A stretch of DNA of 12,654 bases from Gemmatimonadota bacterium (GTDB lineage Bacteria; Gemmatimonadota; Gemmatimonadetes; Longimicrobiales; Longimicrobiaceae), in assembly GCA_019348265.1 (NCBI GenBank), contig JAHWJV010000054.1, positions 1 to 12,654 of the forward strand, given 5' to 3'. This document shows, in pieces, positions 1 to 6,972 of this stretch (positions within the stretch are counted from its first letter, which is position 1; every line of letters begins with the position of its first letter). The position numbers were made by a program, and so were the translations under genes. Below the pieces are notes generated by a model. It made no database searches. It was given only the letters and a program-made list of their open reading frames with translations, and was not told where the DNA came from.

Positions 1-930
1 GAGCAGCCAGCGGCGGAGGAGGCGCGTACCCATCGGGGTGAGAGTATGGTCGATCACCCCCAGCACCGTGGCACCGCCGCTCGCGGTGTTCAACGGCTCG
101 ACCAGCTCCAGGTTGCGCCGGGTCATCTCGTCCAGATCCATCACCTCCCCGCTGCGCATGATCCGCGGCGTGCGGAGGGCGGCGCACGCGCTCGCCTGCG
201 TCTCGGCCAGATAGGCGGCAACGCCGCCGCAGGCCCCGACGAGCACGCCATCCGAGGCTCGGAACCCGAACCCATCCAGGGTTATGACGCCGAAGCGCCG
301 ACGCAGCTCGTCACCCGCGAAGGCGGGCTCGAAGCTCCAGTCGGCGCGGTAGGTCCGCAGGGCTCGGGTCGAGATCGGAAAGGTAGCGAGCTCCCAGGAG
401 CGCGGGAGGAGGATCTCGGCGGGGTCGAGTCGGCCGAGAAGATCCGGCAGAGTCGCCCAGGTGACCTCCCGGGCCCATAGCTCGCCCGTCGAAAGATCCG
501 CCCACGCTGCGCCGACCGGACCTCCGCCCGGATCGCAGGCGAGCGCCACCAGGAAGTTGTTGCGGTCGGCGTGCAGGAGGGAGTCGGTGAGGACGGTGCC
601 CGGCGATATCGTCTGCAGCACTTCCCGGCGGACGATCCCCTTCGCCAGCGCCGGGTCCTCCACCTGTTCGCAGATGGCGACGCGGCGGCCTAGGCGGATC
701 AGGCGCTGGAGGTACGTGTCCAGCGCGTGAACCGGAATGCCCGCGAGAGGAGCGCGGGAGCTGCCGTTGTTGCGGGAGGTGAGCGTCAGGCCGAGAAGCC
801 GTGCGCCTTCTTCCGCGTCCTCGTAGAACATCTCATAAAAATCGCCCACGCGGAAGAAAACCAGGGCGTCGGTATGGCGATTCTTGATCTCCCGCCACTG
901 CTGCATCAGAGGAGTCTCGAGTACCGCCAT
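1..930 (-). CDS. mutS: DNA mismatch repair protein MutS (N-terminal part, cut by window edge)
   Basis: MutS dimers bind base mismatches and small loops and, with MutL, start mismatch repair. The window holds the first 310 codons. The protein begins MAVLETPLMQQWREIK and carries the mismatch-reading Phe-x-Glu motif at F31-Y32-E33 inside GDFYEMFYEDA, then the start of the clamp/lever core (GTRLLRRWLL) at the edge. The mismatch and connector domains are therefore complete, while the ATPase domain lies outside. ATG at 930 is the only ATG, GTG or TTG in frame before the in-frame stop, which is the holA stop codon itself, so holA and mutS are in the same frame with 120 bases between them. No clear Shine-Dalgarno precedes the ATG. 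It is probably transcribed with holA. The identification is secure by family motifs. Confidence 0.96.
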   Translation of the reverse strand, partial: MAVLETPLMQQWREIKNRHTDALVFFRVGDFYEMFYEDAEEGARLLGLTLTSRNNGSSRAPLAGIPVHALDTYLQRLIRLGRRVAICEQVEDPALAKGIVRREVLQTISPGTVLTDSLLHADRNNFLVALACDPGGGPVGAAWADLSTGELWAREVTWATLPDLLGRLDPAEILLPRSWELATFPISTRALRTYRADWSFEPAFAGDELRRRFGVITLDGFGFRASDGVLVGACGGVAAYLAETQASACAALRTPRIMRSGEVMDLDEMTRRNLELVEPLNTASGGATVLGVIDHTLTPMGTRLLRRWLL

Positions 931-1050
931 CAGATCACGAGGAGAGTCGATCAGGCCGCAGCCAGGGGAGAAATGAGAAGCGCGGATGCGCGGATGCGCC
1001 GGAGAAGATAGATCCGCACCGGAGCCCGGGCAACCTGAAGCAAGGGCCGC

Positions 1051-2070
1051 TCAGGCGGCGTTTCGGCGCGTTCCGACACCCTCCGCGAGCCGGAGCAGCA
1101 GTTCCTCCAAGGCCTGACGGTCGTTCAGCGACGCGCTCTTCAGCAGCCGGTCAGTTCGGAGCAGCTCACCGATCGCGAGGTCGACCTCATCCGCCTTCCA
1201 CGCGCGGGCAGCGGAGACCAGTCGGCTGGCGAGGAATCGCTGGTATCCCTTGAGCTCCCGCTCCAGCATCTCGCGCCCGCCGGCGATCACCAGACCCACG
1301 CGAACGATCTGCGTCGACGCCCCAATGACGATGCCGACGCCGTTCTCCCCCGCGGCGAGCATGTCCGGGAGGGTGCGCAGCGCTTCCGGGAAGCGCTTTT
1401 CCGTCACCAGGTCGAACCATGCCCATCGGTCTACGCGCGGGACGTACCCACCGACCGCGCGAACGTCGTCGAGCGAGATGCGGGGGCGGCCCTCGACGTA
1501 CGCGGCCAGCTTCTCCAGCTCGCTCGTGAGGATCCCGAGCTGGTTCCCCACCCCGCCAACCAGCGCCCGTGCCGCGTCCAGCTCCAGCTCGACCCCGTGC
1601 TTCTCCGCGGCATGCTCGCTGAGCCATCCCGGCAGGTCGAGTGGATCGACCGCAGAGAACTGGACGGACAGCGCGCGCTGCTGAAGCGTGGTGTAGAACT
1701 TGGCCTTGCTTCCGGATGGGATCTGCGCGATCACCACCAGGATCAGCCCCGGTGGAGCGGCGCCCGCGGTCTCCTCCACCACCTCCCTGGCGCGAGCCGA
1801 GAGCCCCTGTGCGTCCCGGATCACCAGCACCCGGTAAGTGGCCATCAGGGGCGGCGTCGCTATGATGGAGGCGAGCGCTTCAGCGTCGAGGTCGGCGCCG
1901 CGTAGCTGATCGTAGTTGAAGTCCCGGGTGGCGGGGTCGACGAACGCGTCAACGATGCGCGTGGCGGCTTCGTCGCGAAGATGTTCCTCTTCCCCGTGGA
2001 GGAAGAAGACGGCGGCCGCAGGAGGCGCCGCCAGTAGCGCGGCGAGCTTACCCGTCGAGAGCTGCCCCAA
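1051..2070 (-). CDS. holA: DNA polymerase III, delta subunit
   Basis: The delta subunit is the clamp-loader component that opens the beta sliding clamp during replication. The 339-residue product matches the family's usual length of about 340. It opens with the typical pattern of a hydrophobic strand followed by HGEEEHLRDEA near residues 25-35, has an AAA+-like N-terminal half without a Walker A loop (as in delta proteins), and ends in the helical collar domain (LLKSASLNDRQALEELLLRL). The start is TTG at 2070 with AGGA about 7 bases upstream, and no ATG or GTG is available near the conserved N-terminus. It lies 45 bases after the anti-sigma gene and 120 bases before mutS, which suggests a shared transcript of replication and repair genes. 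Recognised from overall sequence pattern, not from a search. Confidence 0.92.
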   Translation of the reverse strand: MGQLSTGKLAALLAAPPAAAVFFLHGEEEHLRDEAATRIVDAFVDPATRDFNYDQLRGADLDAEALASIIATPPLMATYRVLVIRDAQGLSARAREVVEETAGAAPPGLILVVIAQIPSGSKAKFYTTLQQRALSVQFSAVDPLDLPGWLSEHAAEKHGVELELDAARALVGGVGNQLGILTSELEKLAAYVEGRPRISLDDVRAVGGYVPRVDRWAWFDLVTEKRFPEALRTLPDMLAAGENGVGIVIGASTQIVRVGLVIAGGREMLERELKGYQRFLASRLVSAARAWKADEVDLAIGELLRTDRLLKSASLNDRQALEELLLRLAEGVGTRRNAA

Positions 2071-2115
2071 GGATCGTCCTGGAGGGTCCGGAGAGAGCGT
2101 GGACGAGACTTGCCG

Positions 2116-2652
2116 TCAGCGCGCGGCCTGGGTGACGCGGGTTGGGGTCTGGGTAGCGGTCGTCCCGAGCAGGGAGTAAGCCGCGAAGCCTGGCGCGCGA
2201 CTGCCGTTCGCTGGGGCGTACATGGCCGGCACCGCCAGCAGCCCGGGCTGCAGCACCATCGGGATGAGCTGCGGGTGGTAAGGAGCGTGGGCGAACGCCG
2301 GCGGGAGGCGCATCGGCTGCGGATTTTCGCGCAAGGCAGGGAGCCACGCAGCCGCCCCGATCGTCGCCGCTACGGCGATCACCAGCGCCACCGGCGCGCC
2401 GGAGGTCGAGCTGCTCTCCAGGACCTCGTCCATGCGGGACAACCGACTGCCGAGCCGGTCGGCGAAATCTGGCGAAGGCGTGACGTGAGGCAGCCGCAAC
2501 AGCGTCTCGATCCCTCCGGAGACCACGCGGTCGTAACGCGCGCAGGAGTCGCAGCTCTCGAGATGGCGCTCGAAAGCCTCGCTATCCTCGGCGTCGAGCA
2601 GCTGATCGCGAAATTCGGAATAGCGGTCGAGAAAGTCGCAGCAGTCGATCAT
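2116..2652 (-). CDS. Zinc-finger anti-sigma factor, single-pass membrane protein
   Basis: Probable inhibitor of the ECF sigma factor encoded just upstream. The 178-residue product has a zinc-binding anti-sigma (ZAS) motif His30-x3-Cys34-x2-Cys37, with paired cysteines at 4 and 5. The Cys4-to-His30 spacing equals that between zinc ligands Cys11 and His37 of the redox sensor RsrA. A hydrophobic segment (about residues 80-103, PVALVIAVAATIGAAAW) looks like one transmembrane helix, followed by a Pro/Ala-rich tail of about 70 residues that would be extracytoplasmic. I chose ATG at 2652 because it puts the motif near the N-terminus; a TTG at 2658 would add two residues. The gap to the sigma gene is 201 bases and holds a terminator-like hairpin, so expression may be uncoupled from the sigma gene. 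Partner assignment is inference from adjacency and family. Confidence 0.82.
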   Translation of the reverse strand: MIDCCDFLDRYSEFRDQLLDAEDSEAFERHLESCDSCARYDRVVSGGIETLLRLPHVTPSPDFADRLGSRLSRMDEVLESSSTSGAPVALVIAVAATIGAAAWLPALRENPQPMRLPPAFAHAPYHPQLIPMVLQPGLLAVPAMYAPANGSRAPGFAAYSLLGTTATQTPTRVTQAAR

Positions 2653-2717
2653 CGCCAACCATGCAGGTGCGGGGAGGTCGCCGATAGCGCGTCGGCTCGG
2701 TGCGCGGGGGCGGACAT
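2649..2717 (-). other. Possible 22-codon leader ORF coupled to the anti-sigma gene
   Basis: A short ATG-initiated frame (MSAPAHRADALSATSPHLHGWR) lies in the gap before the anti-sigma gene. Its TGA overlaps the anti-sigma ATG as ATGA. A purine-rich GAAGTGAGC sits directly before its ATG, which is only a weak ribosome binding site. Such an overlap would allow translational coupling, but a 22-codon open frame is easily produced by chance at this GC content. It is recorded as a possibility only. Confidence 0.18.
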
Positions 2718-2789
2718 GCTCACTTCTACCGGAGAGCAGGTCTGGTGTTCCAGCGCCCCGGAAGCCGCTCGGCCCGGGGCCCGCCCCGG

Positions 2790-2825
2790 AAGGATAAGAG
2801 GGCGCCGGATCGCTCCGGCGCCCTC
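2790..2825 (-). terminator. Terminator-like hairpin between sigma and anti-sigma genes
   Basis: A perfect 12-bp stem (2798-2809 with 2814-2825) and a TCGC tetraloop begins 29 bases after the sigma stop codon. On the minus strand it is followed by TTATCCTTCC, a short and imperfect U-rich run. A second GC hairpin (2774-2779 with 2784-2789) follows. The stem is strong; because the U-tract is interrupted, it may act as an attenuator or a 3'-end stabiliser instead of a full terminator. Confidence 0.7.
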
Positions 2826-2853
2826 CCCTATGCCCCGCCGCCGGCGCAGCTCG

Positions 2854-3495
2854 CTACCCAAGCAGCGGCGCGATGATCTGGGCGAAGTTGTTTCGCGCCC
2901 GGTTCAGCCGGCTCTTCACCGTCCCGAGGTTGCAGCCGGTGATCTCCGCGATCTCCTCGTACGTCTTGCCCTCCATCTCACGAAGGACGAAGACCGCCCG
3001 ATGATGCTCCGGAAGCTCTTCCACCGCGCTCTCCACCAGGTGCCGCAGGTGGCGCTTGCGGAAGAGGTCGTCCGGCCGATAGGTGTTGTCCTCCCACTCC
3101 AGCGGGCGCTGATCGGCCTCCCAGGTCTTCCGAATCGCCTGGAAGAGCACCAGCGGGTTTCGCGAGCGGTTGCGAAGCTCGTTCTTCGCCAGGTTCGACG
3201 CGATCGTGTAGATCCAGGTCGAGAACTTCTTCGTCTGATCGAACCGGTGCAGGTGGCGATAGACGCGGATGAAGGTCTCCTGGACCAGATCCTCCGCGCG
3301 CTCACGGTCACCCGTCGTACGATAAACGAAGTTCAACAGTCTCGTCTGATACCGCTCCACCAGCTCGCTGAACCCCCGGCGGTCACCGTCCAGAAAGCGC
3401 GCTACGAGCGCACTGTCATCCAGAGCCTTGAGCGCGTCGACCTCGGGGCGCGGCGCCTCGCGTACTGCACGTGCTGACAAAGAAGTTGTTGCCAT
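2854..3495 (-). CDS. RNA polymerase sigma factor, ECF (RpoE-like) family
   Basis: This 213-residue alternative sigma factor directs RNA polymerase to a regulon that is usually envelope- or stress-related. Region 2 (about residues 44-112) contains the core-binding and -10-reading helices, with RAEDLVQETFIRVYRHL and FSTWIYTIASNLAKNELR. Region 4 (about 155-205) has LPEHHRAVFVLREMEGKTYEEIAEI and the -35 recognition helix GTVKSRLNRAR. The linker between them is somewhat long and charged (WEDNTYRPDDLFRKRHLRHL). I chose ATG at 3495, with AGGGGG five bases upstream; TTG at 3498 is the alternative. A candidate housekeeping promoter with an inverted repeat lies upstream, and the presumed anti-sigma gene lies downstream beyond a hairpin. 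The regulon and signal are unknown. Confidence 0.95.
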   Translation of the reverse strand: MATTSLSARAVREAPRPEVDALKALDDSALVARFLDGDRRGFSELVERYQTRLLNFVYRTTGDRERAEDLVQETFIRVYRHLHRFDQTKKFSTWIYTIASNLAKNELRNRSRNPLVLFQAIRKTWEADQRPLEWEDNTYRPDDLFRKRHLRHLVESAVEELPEHHRAVFVLREMEGKTYEEIAEITGCNLGTVKSRLNRARNNFAQIIAPLLG

Positions 3496-3599
3496 CAAGC
3501 CCCCTTTTCTTTCGAACCTGCGGTCGAGACCTCCTCCGGATGGGAAGCGGCCTTGCTCGTGTAGGAGGCAGGTTCCATTCCCCGCCCGGTCGGCCGTTC

Positions 3600-3628
3600 T
3601 CTATAAGGCGTAAACCACCCTTGGTCAG
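3600..3628 (-). promoter_or_regulatory. Candidate sigma-70-type promoter for the ECF sigma gene
   Basis: On the minus strand, CTGACC (3623-3628, 4 of 6 to TTGACA) is followed by a 17-base spacer and TATAGA (3600-3605, 4 of 6 to TATAAT), about 105 bases before the sigma start codon. Spacing is optimal but both boxes are imperfect. The -35 box overlaps an inverted repeat at 3611-3635, which fits a regulated promoter. Confidence 0.4.
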
Positions 3629-3635
3629 TGGTTTA
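3611..3635. repeat. Perfect 8-bp inverted repeat over the -35 box (possible operator)
   Basis: TAAACCAC (3611-3618) and GTGGTTTA (3628-3635) are perfect reverse complements separated by 9 bases. The centre-to-centre distance of 17 bases suits a dimeric regulator, and the repeat covers the candidate -35 hexamer. No bound protein can be named. It could also fold as a hairpin in a read-through transcript from the NUDIX gene. Confidence 0.4.
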
Positions 3636-3656
3636 GGCTGGTTTCGCCACCCGGCG

Positions 3657-3689
3657 GTGTCCGCTCTCTATGTCACCGAGAGCGGACAC
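3657..3689. repeat. Perfect 12-bp inverted repeat after the NUDIX gene
   Basis: GTGTCCGCTCTC (3657-3668) pairs with GAGAGCGGACAC (3678-3689) around a 9-base loop, starting 27 bases beyond the NUDIX stop codon. On the minus strand it is followed by CGCCGGG and not a T-run, so it is not a classical intrinsic terminator. It could be a 3'-end stabilising or factor-dependent hairpin for the M16-NUDIX transcript, or a protein-binding site upstream of the sigma promoter. A shorter palindrome, GGAAA-CAA-TTTCC (3705-3717), abuts the stop codon. Confidence 0.5.
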
Positions 3690-3716
3690 ACTGACCTCAT
3701 TATTGGAAACAATTTC

Positions 3717-4304
3717 CTACCGGCTGGCGTTTGGCAGGAGGAAGGTCCGGGCGAAGAGCAGCGTGCAGATGGTCTTTGCGTCCGTGATCTCACCGTCGCG
3801 GATGAGACCCAGAGCGTCCGAGAAGGGGAGGCGGACGAGGTCGATGAATTCGTCCGCCTCCTGGGCGAGGGCCCCGGCCGAGAGCTCGTAGGCGATGAAG
3901 AGGTGGATGACTTCGTCAGTGAACCCCGGCGTGGTGTAGATGGCGGTGAGCTTCTCAAGGTCGCCGGCGAGATAGCCAGTCTCCTCCTCGAGCTCGCGTC
4001 TGGCGCAGACATGCCAGTCCTCGGTCCCATCACGGCGCCCCGCGGGGACTTCGTACAGGTACCCGTCGCTCGCGTACCGGTACTGGCGTATGAGGAGTAT
4101 CTCCGGGTCGATCTCGTCGCGGTGGCCGAGAATCGGGAGCACCGCCGCCGCGCCGGAGTGGCGGATCATCTCGAGCTCACCCACCGAGCCATCCGGAAAG
4201 CGGACGGTATCCACGCTGAGGTGGACGATGCGGCCGTCGTGCACCGGGCGGGAGTCGAGGCGACCCGGTGGATGAGTGGGCATCGCGCTCGGCTCGTCGG
4301 TCAT
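3717..4304 (-). CDS. NUDIX hydrolase, ADP-ribose pyrophosphatase type
   Basis: The 195-residue protein probably hydrolyses ADP-ribose or a related nucleoside diphosphate sugar to AMP and sugar phosphate, a cytoplasmic housekeeping reaction. The NUDIX box is complete at residues 89-111: Gly89-x5-Glu95-x7-Arg103-Glu-Leu-x-Glu107-Glu108-x-Gly110-Tyr111, which forms the Mg2+-binding helix. A proline at 126, 16 residues after the box Gly, in YTTPGFTDE matches the signature of the ADP-ribose subgroup. The N-terminal VDTVRFPDGSVGELEMI strand pattern is also typical of NudF-like enzymes. Its ATG overlaps the stop of the preceding M16 gene (ATGA), so the two are translationally coupled. The exact substrate cannot be read from sequence; GDP-mannose or another NDP-sugar is possible. 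Confidence 0.9.
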   Translation of the reverse strand: MTDEPSAMPTHPPGRLDSRPVHDGRIVHLSVDTVRFPDGSVGELEMIRHSGAAAVLPILGHRDEIDPEILLIRQYRYASDGYLYEVPAGRRDGTEDWHVCARRELEEETGYLAGDLEKLTAIYTTPGFTDEVIHLFIAYELSAGALAQEADEFIDLVRLPFSDALGLIRDGEITDAKTICTLLFARTFLLPNASR

Positions 4305-5692
4305 ACGATGCTCCCCGCGTCGAGGACCTCGACGGGCCCGAGCTCGAGCGCTTCCAGCTCGCCCCGGATCCTGGCAGCGTCGCCCACGATCACCACGGCC
4401 GCCTCATCCGGTGCGAGGTACTGGTTGGCCACACGCTCCACCTCGTCGGCCTGCACCGCGAGCACCTCGCCCGGGTACTTCTCGAAGTAGTCGCGCGGCA
4501 GATCGTAGAGCACCATCTCGGCTAGCCGGGACGCCACCCCGCTGGTGGTTTGCAGGGTGAGCGGGAAGACGCCGGCGACGTAATTCCGAGCGTCCACCAG
4601 TTCCGCGTCCGAAACCGGCGCCTCGCGAATCGCGGCGAGCTCCCGGAAAATTTCGCGAACCGCCGAGCCCGTGACCTCCGTCTGGACCGCGGTAGCTACC
4701 AGGAAGGGACCGGCGGCGCGTCGCATGGAGAAAGCCGACGAGACCCCATACGTGAAGCCGTGGCGCTCGCGGAGGCTCATGTTCAGCCGCGACGTGAAGG
4801 CGCCGCCCAGGACCGTGTTCATGACGAGGATGGGGAAGTAGTCTGGATGCGCACGCGGCACTCCGACGTGGCCGACGCGTACCTCCGACTGTACCGACCC
4901 TGGACGGTCCACGATGACCACCTGGCGCTCTCGAGAGCGAGGCTGGACGGTAATCTCGGTGCGCTCGCCGGCCGTCACGGACCACTCCGCGAACGGCTGG
5001 ATCATCTGCTCGGCCTCTTCGCGGCCGATCGCGCCGGCGATCACGATACCCGTTCGCGCCGGAGCGAAGTTGGCGCGGTGGAAGCTGGCGATGTCCTCGC
5101 GGGTCAGCGAGGGGATCGTCTCCGTCGTCCCGCCCAGCGGGCGAGAGAACGGAGTAGACGACGAGAAGATGTAGCGCCCGGCCATCTCGTTTGCGAGCGA
5201 CCGCGGGTCAGCGCGACCCTGCAACACGTGCGCGACGTGCTCACTGCGTAGCCGCTCGACCTCCGGCTCCGGGAAGTCCGGGGCGCGGATCAGGTCCGCC
5301 AGGATCTCCGACCCGCGCGGAACGCGGCCGGTGAGGCCGGTGAGCTCCGCATGGCAGAAATCCCAGGAGCTACCGACGGCAAGCTGAACCCCGAGCCTCT
5401 CCAGCGCGTCGGCGATGTCGGATCCGGCACTCCCCGCGGCCCCCGACTCGAGCAGGTCGCCGGTGAGAGACGCAAGACCAGCGCGGGTCGTCGGCTCGTC
5501 CACACCACCCGCGCGGATCACCGCGCTGAGCGTCACCACCGGAAGGCCGTCTACCCGCGCGAACAGCACCGGTATGCCGTTAGGCAACGCCAGGTGCTCG
5601 ATCAATGGGAACGCGAACGGTCGGACGGGACCCGGGCCCGGCGGCTCGGTTCTCACCGCACGAGAGACGGGCTGCTCTACGGGGACATTCAT
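4301..5692 (-). CDS. M16 family peptidase subunit lacking the zinc site (non-catalytic partner)
   Basis: The 463-residue protein has the two-lobed M16 (pitrilysin/processing peptidase) fold pattern: an N-terminal LPNGIPVLFARV strand, an NFAPARTGIVIAGAI segment mid-protein and VLGGAFTSRLNMSLRERHGFTYGVSSAF in the C-terminal half. Where the catalytic HxxEH should be, aligned on the conserved Gly-x-Ala, it reads Ser75-Leu-Thr-Gly78-Asp79, so both His ligands and the Glu base are missing. It keeps the Arg...Tyr pair (RERHGFTY) that binds substrate in the C-terminal lobe. I infer that it pairs with the zinc-containing protein encoded immediately upstream, whose stop overlaps this ATG (ATGA). No signal peptide is obvious, though the first 30 residues are a proline-rich extension. 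Confidence 0.93.
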   Translation of the reverse strand: MNVPVEQPVSRAVRTEPPGPGPVRPFAFPLIEHLALPNGIPVLFARVDGLPVVTLSAVIRAGGVDEPTTRAGLASLTGDLLESGAAGSAGSDIADALERLGVQLAVGSSWDFCHAELTGLTGRVPRGSEILADLIRAPDFPEPEVERLRSEHVAHVLQGRADPRSLANEMAGRYIFSSSTPFSRPLGGTTETIPSLTREDIASFHRANFAPARTGIVIAGAIGREEAEQMIQPFAEWSVTAGERTEITVQPRSRERQVVIVDRPGSVQSEVRVGHVGVPRAHPDYFPILVMNTVLGGAFTSRLNMSLRERHGFTYGVSSAFSMRRAAGPFLVATAVQTEVTGSAVREIFRELAAIREAPVSDAELVDARNYVAGVFPLTLQTTSGVASRLAEMVLYDLPRDYFEKYPGEVLAVQADEVERVANQYLAPDEAAVVIVGDAARIRGELEALELGPVEVLDAGSIV

Positions 5693-6972
5693 GCAGCACC
5701 CGGCTCTTTCTTCTGCGGAAGGTAGGAGAGGACCACGGCGGATTCCGGCCGGAGGTACTCCGCCGCGAAGCGCCGGACCTGTTCCGGCGTCAGCTCACGG
5801 TACGCATCCAGCTCGGTGTTGATGCGTTCGGGTTCGTCGAAGAAGGTGGTGAACATGGAAAGCTGATCTGCGCGCTCACCCACCTGTTGCAGCGCGATCA
5901 GCTGGCGCGACTCGATTCCGGTAACTGCGCGCTCCACCTCCTCTGCGGTCGCCGCTCGCCCGAGCGACTCCAGCTCCTCCCAGACCGCCCGTTCGAGCAC
6001 GTCCAGCTCGTTTCCCGGGTTAGCGGTCGCCCATACGACCAGCATCGCCGCTCCCGTCACCACCGGAAAAGCATAGGCGACCACGCTCTGGGCAAGCCTC
6101 CGCTCCCGAACCAGCGACCGGTAGAGCCTCGAGGACTTTCCGGACGCCAGCAAGTTGGCCGCGACGTCGGCCGCCACGAACCCGTCGCGTCCGTACGCGG
6201 GGATGCGGAAGGCGAAATACGCGCGGCCGAGCGCGACGTCGGACTCCACCGTGTGCCGTACGGGCTCGGCGAGGCGATCGGGGATGTCCGTGCGGCCCGG
6301 AACGGCGGGGACATCCGGCCCACGCGGAATGTCGCCGAAGTACCGCTCGATGAGCTCGCGCGCCCCCGCGGTTTCGAAGTCGCCGCAGACGGTAAGCACC
6401 GCGTTGTTCGGGGCGTAAAAGGTTTGGAAGAAGGCGCGGACGTCGTCGAGCGTCGCCGCGTCCAGATCCTCCATGCTACCGATGACGGAGTGGTGGTAGG
6501 GGTGGTCGGGGGGGTAGACCAGCGCCTGAATTCGCTCGTCCCAGTCGCCATACGGCTGGTTGTCTACGCGCCAGCGCCTCTCGTTCTGCACTACGCTACG
6601 CTGGTTGTCGAGCTTCTCTTGGGTCATGGCCGGGAGGAGAAAGCCCATCCGATCGGCTTCGAGCCAGAGCGCGAGCTCCAGGCCGTTCGCGGGGACGGTC
6701 TCGAAATAGTTCGTCCGATCCAGCCAGGTCGAGCCGTTCATCGACCCGCCCACGCGCTCGATGTGCGCTATGTGCTCCGTGTCCGGCACATGCTCCGACC
6801 CCTGGAACATCATGTGCTCGAACAGGTGCGCGAACCCAGTCCGCCCCTCGCGCTCATTCCGGCTCCCTACGTTGTACCAGAGGTTCACGGCCACCACGGG
6901 CTGCCGGCGGTCCTGGGAGAGGATCACGCGCAGCCCGTTGGCGAGATCGAATCGCTCAATGGGAATCGCCAT
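5689..6972 (-). CDS. M16 family zinc metallopeptidase, catalytic subunit
   Basis: The 427-residue metalloprotease carries the inverted zinc motif His49-x-x-Glu52-His53 (AHLFEHMMF) with the third ligand at Glu131 in SVVQNERRW, 77 residues later as the family requires. Asn80-Gly-Ser (GGSMNGSTW) and YFETVP are further M16 signatures. The C-terminal lobe has SGKSSRLYRSLVRERRLAQSVVAYA, where the usual Tyr of the R/Y pair is replaced (Gln-Ser), complementing the downstream partner, which has the pair but no zinc site. No signal peptide is visible. The 97-base gap upstream, against ATGA overlaps downstream, makes this the likely first gene of a three-gene unit with the second M16 protein and the NUDIX hydrolase. 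The substrate is unknown; unfolded or signal-derived peptides are typical. Confidence 0.95.
   Translation of the reverse strand: MAIPIERFDLANGLRVILSQDRRQPVVAVNLWYNVGSRNEREGRTGFAHLFEHMMFQGSEHVPDTEHIAHIERVGGSMNGSTWLDRTNYFETVPANGLELALWLEADRMGFLLPAMTQEKLDNQRSVVQNERRWRVDNQPYGDWDERIQALVYPPDHPYHHSVIGSMEDLDAATLDDVRAFFQTFYAPNNAVLTVCGDFETAGARELIERYFGDIPRGPDVPAVPGRTDIPDRLAEPVRHTVESDVALGRAYFAFRIPAYGRDGFVAADVAANLLASGKSSRLYRSLVRERRLAQSVVAYAFPVVTGAAMLVVWATANPGNELDVLERAVWEELESLGRAATAEEVERAVTGIESRQLIALQQVGERADQLSMFTTFFDEPERINTELDAYRELTPEQVRRFAAEYLRPESAVVLSYLPQKKEPGAA

Noticed and set aside
2649..2861. 70-codon minus-strand frame filling the sigma/anti-sigma gap
   Set aside because: It runs through the perfect terminator-like hairpin and begins with Arg/Gly-rich sequence without a ribosome binding site. 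Only its last 22 codons are kept as a tentative leader.
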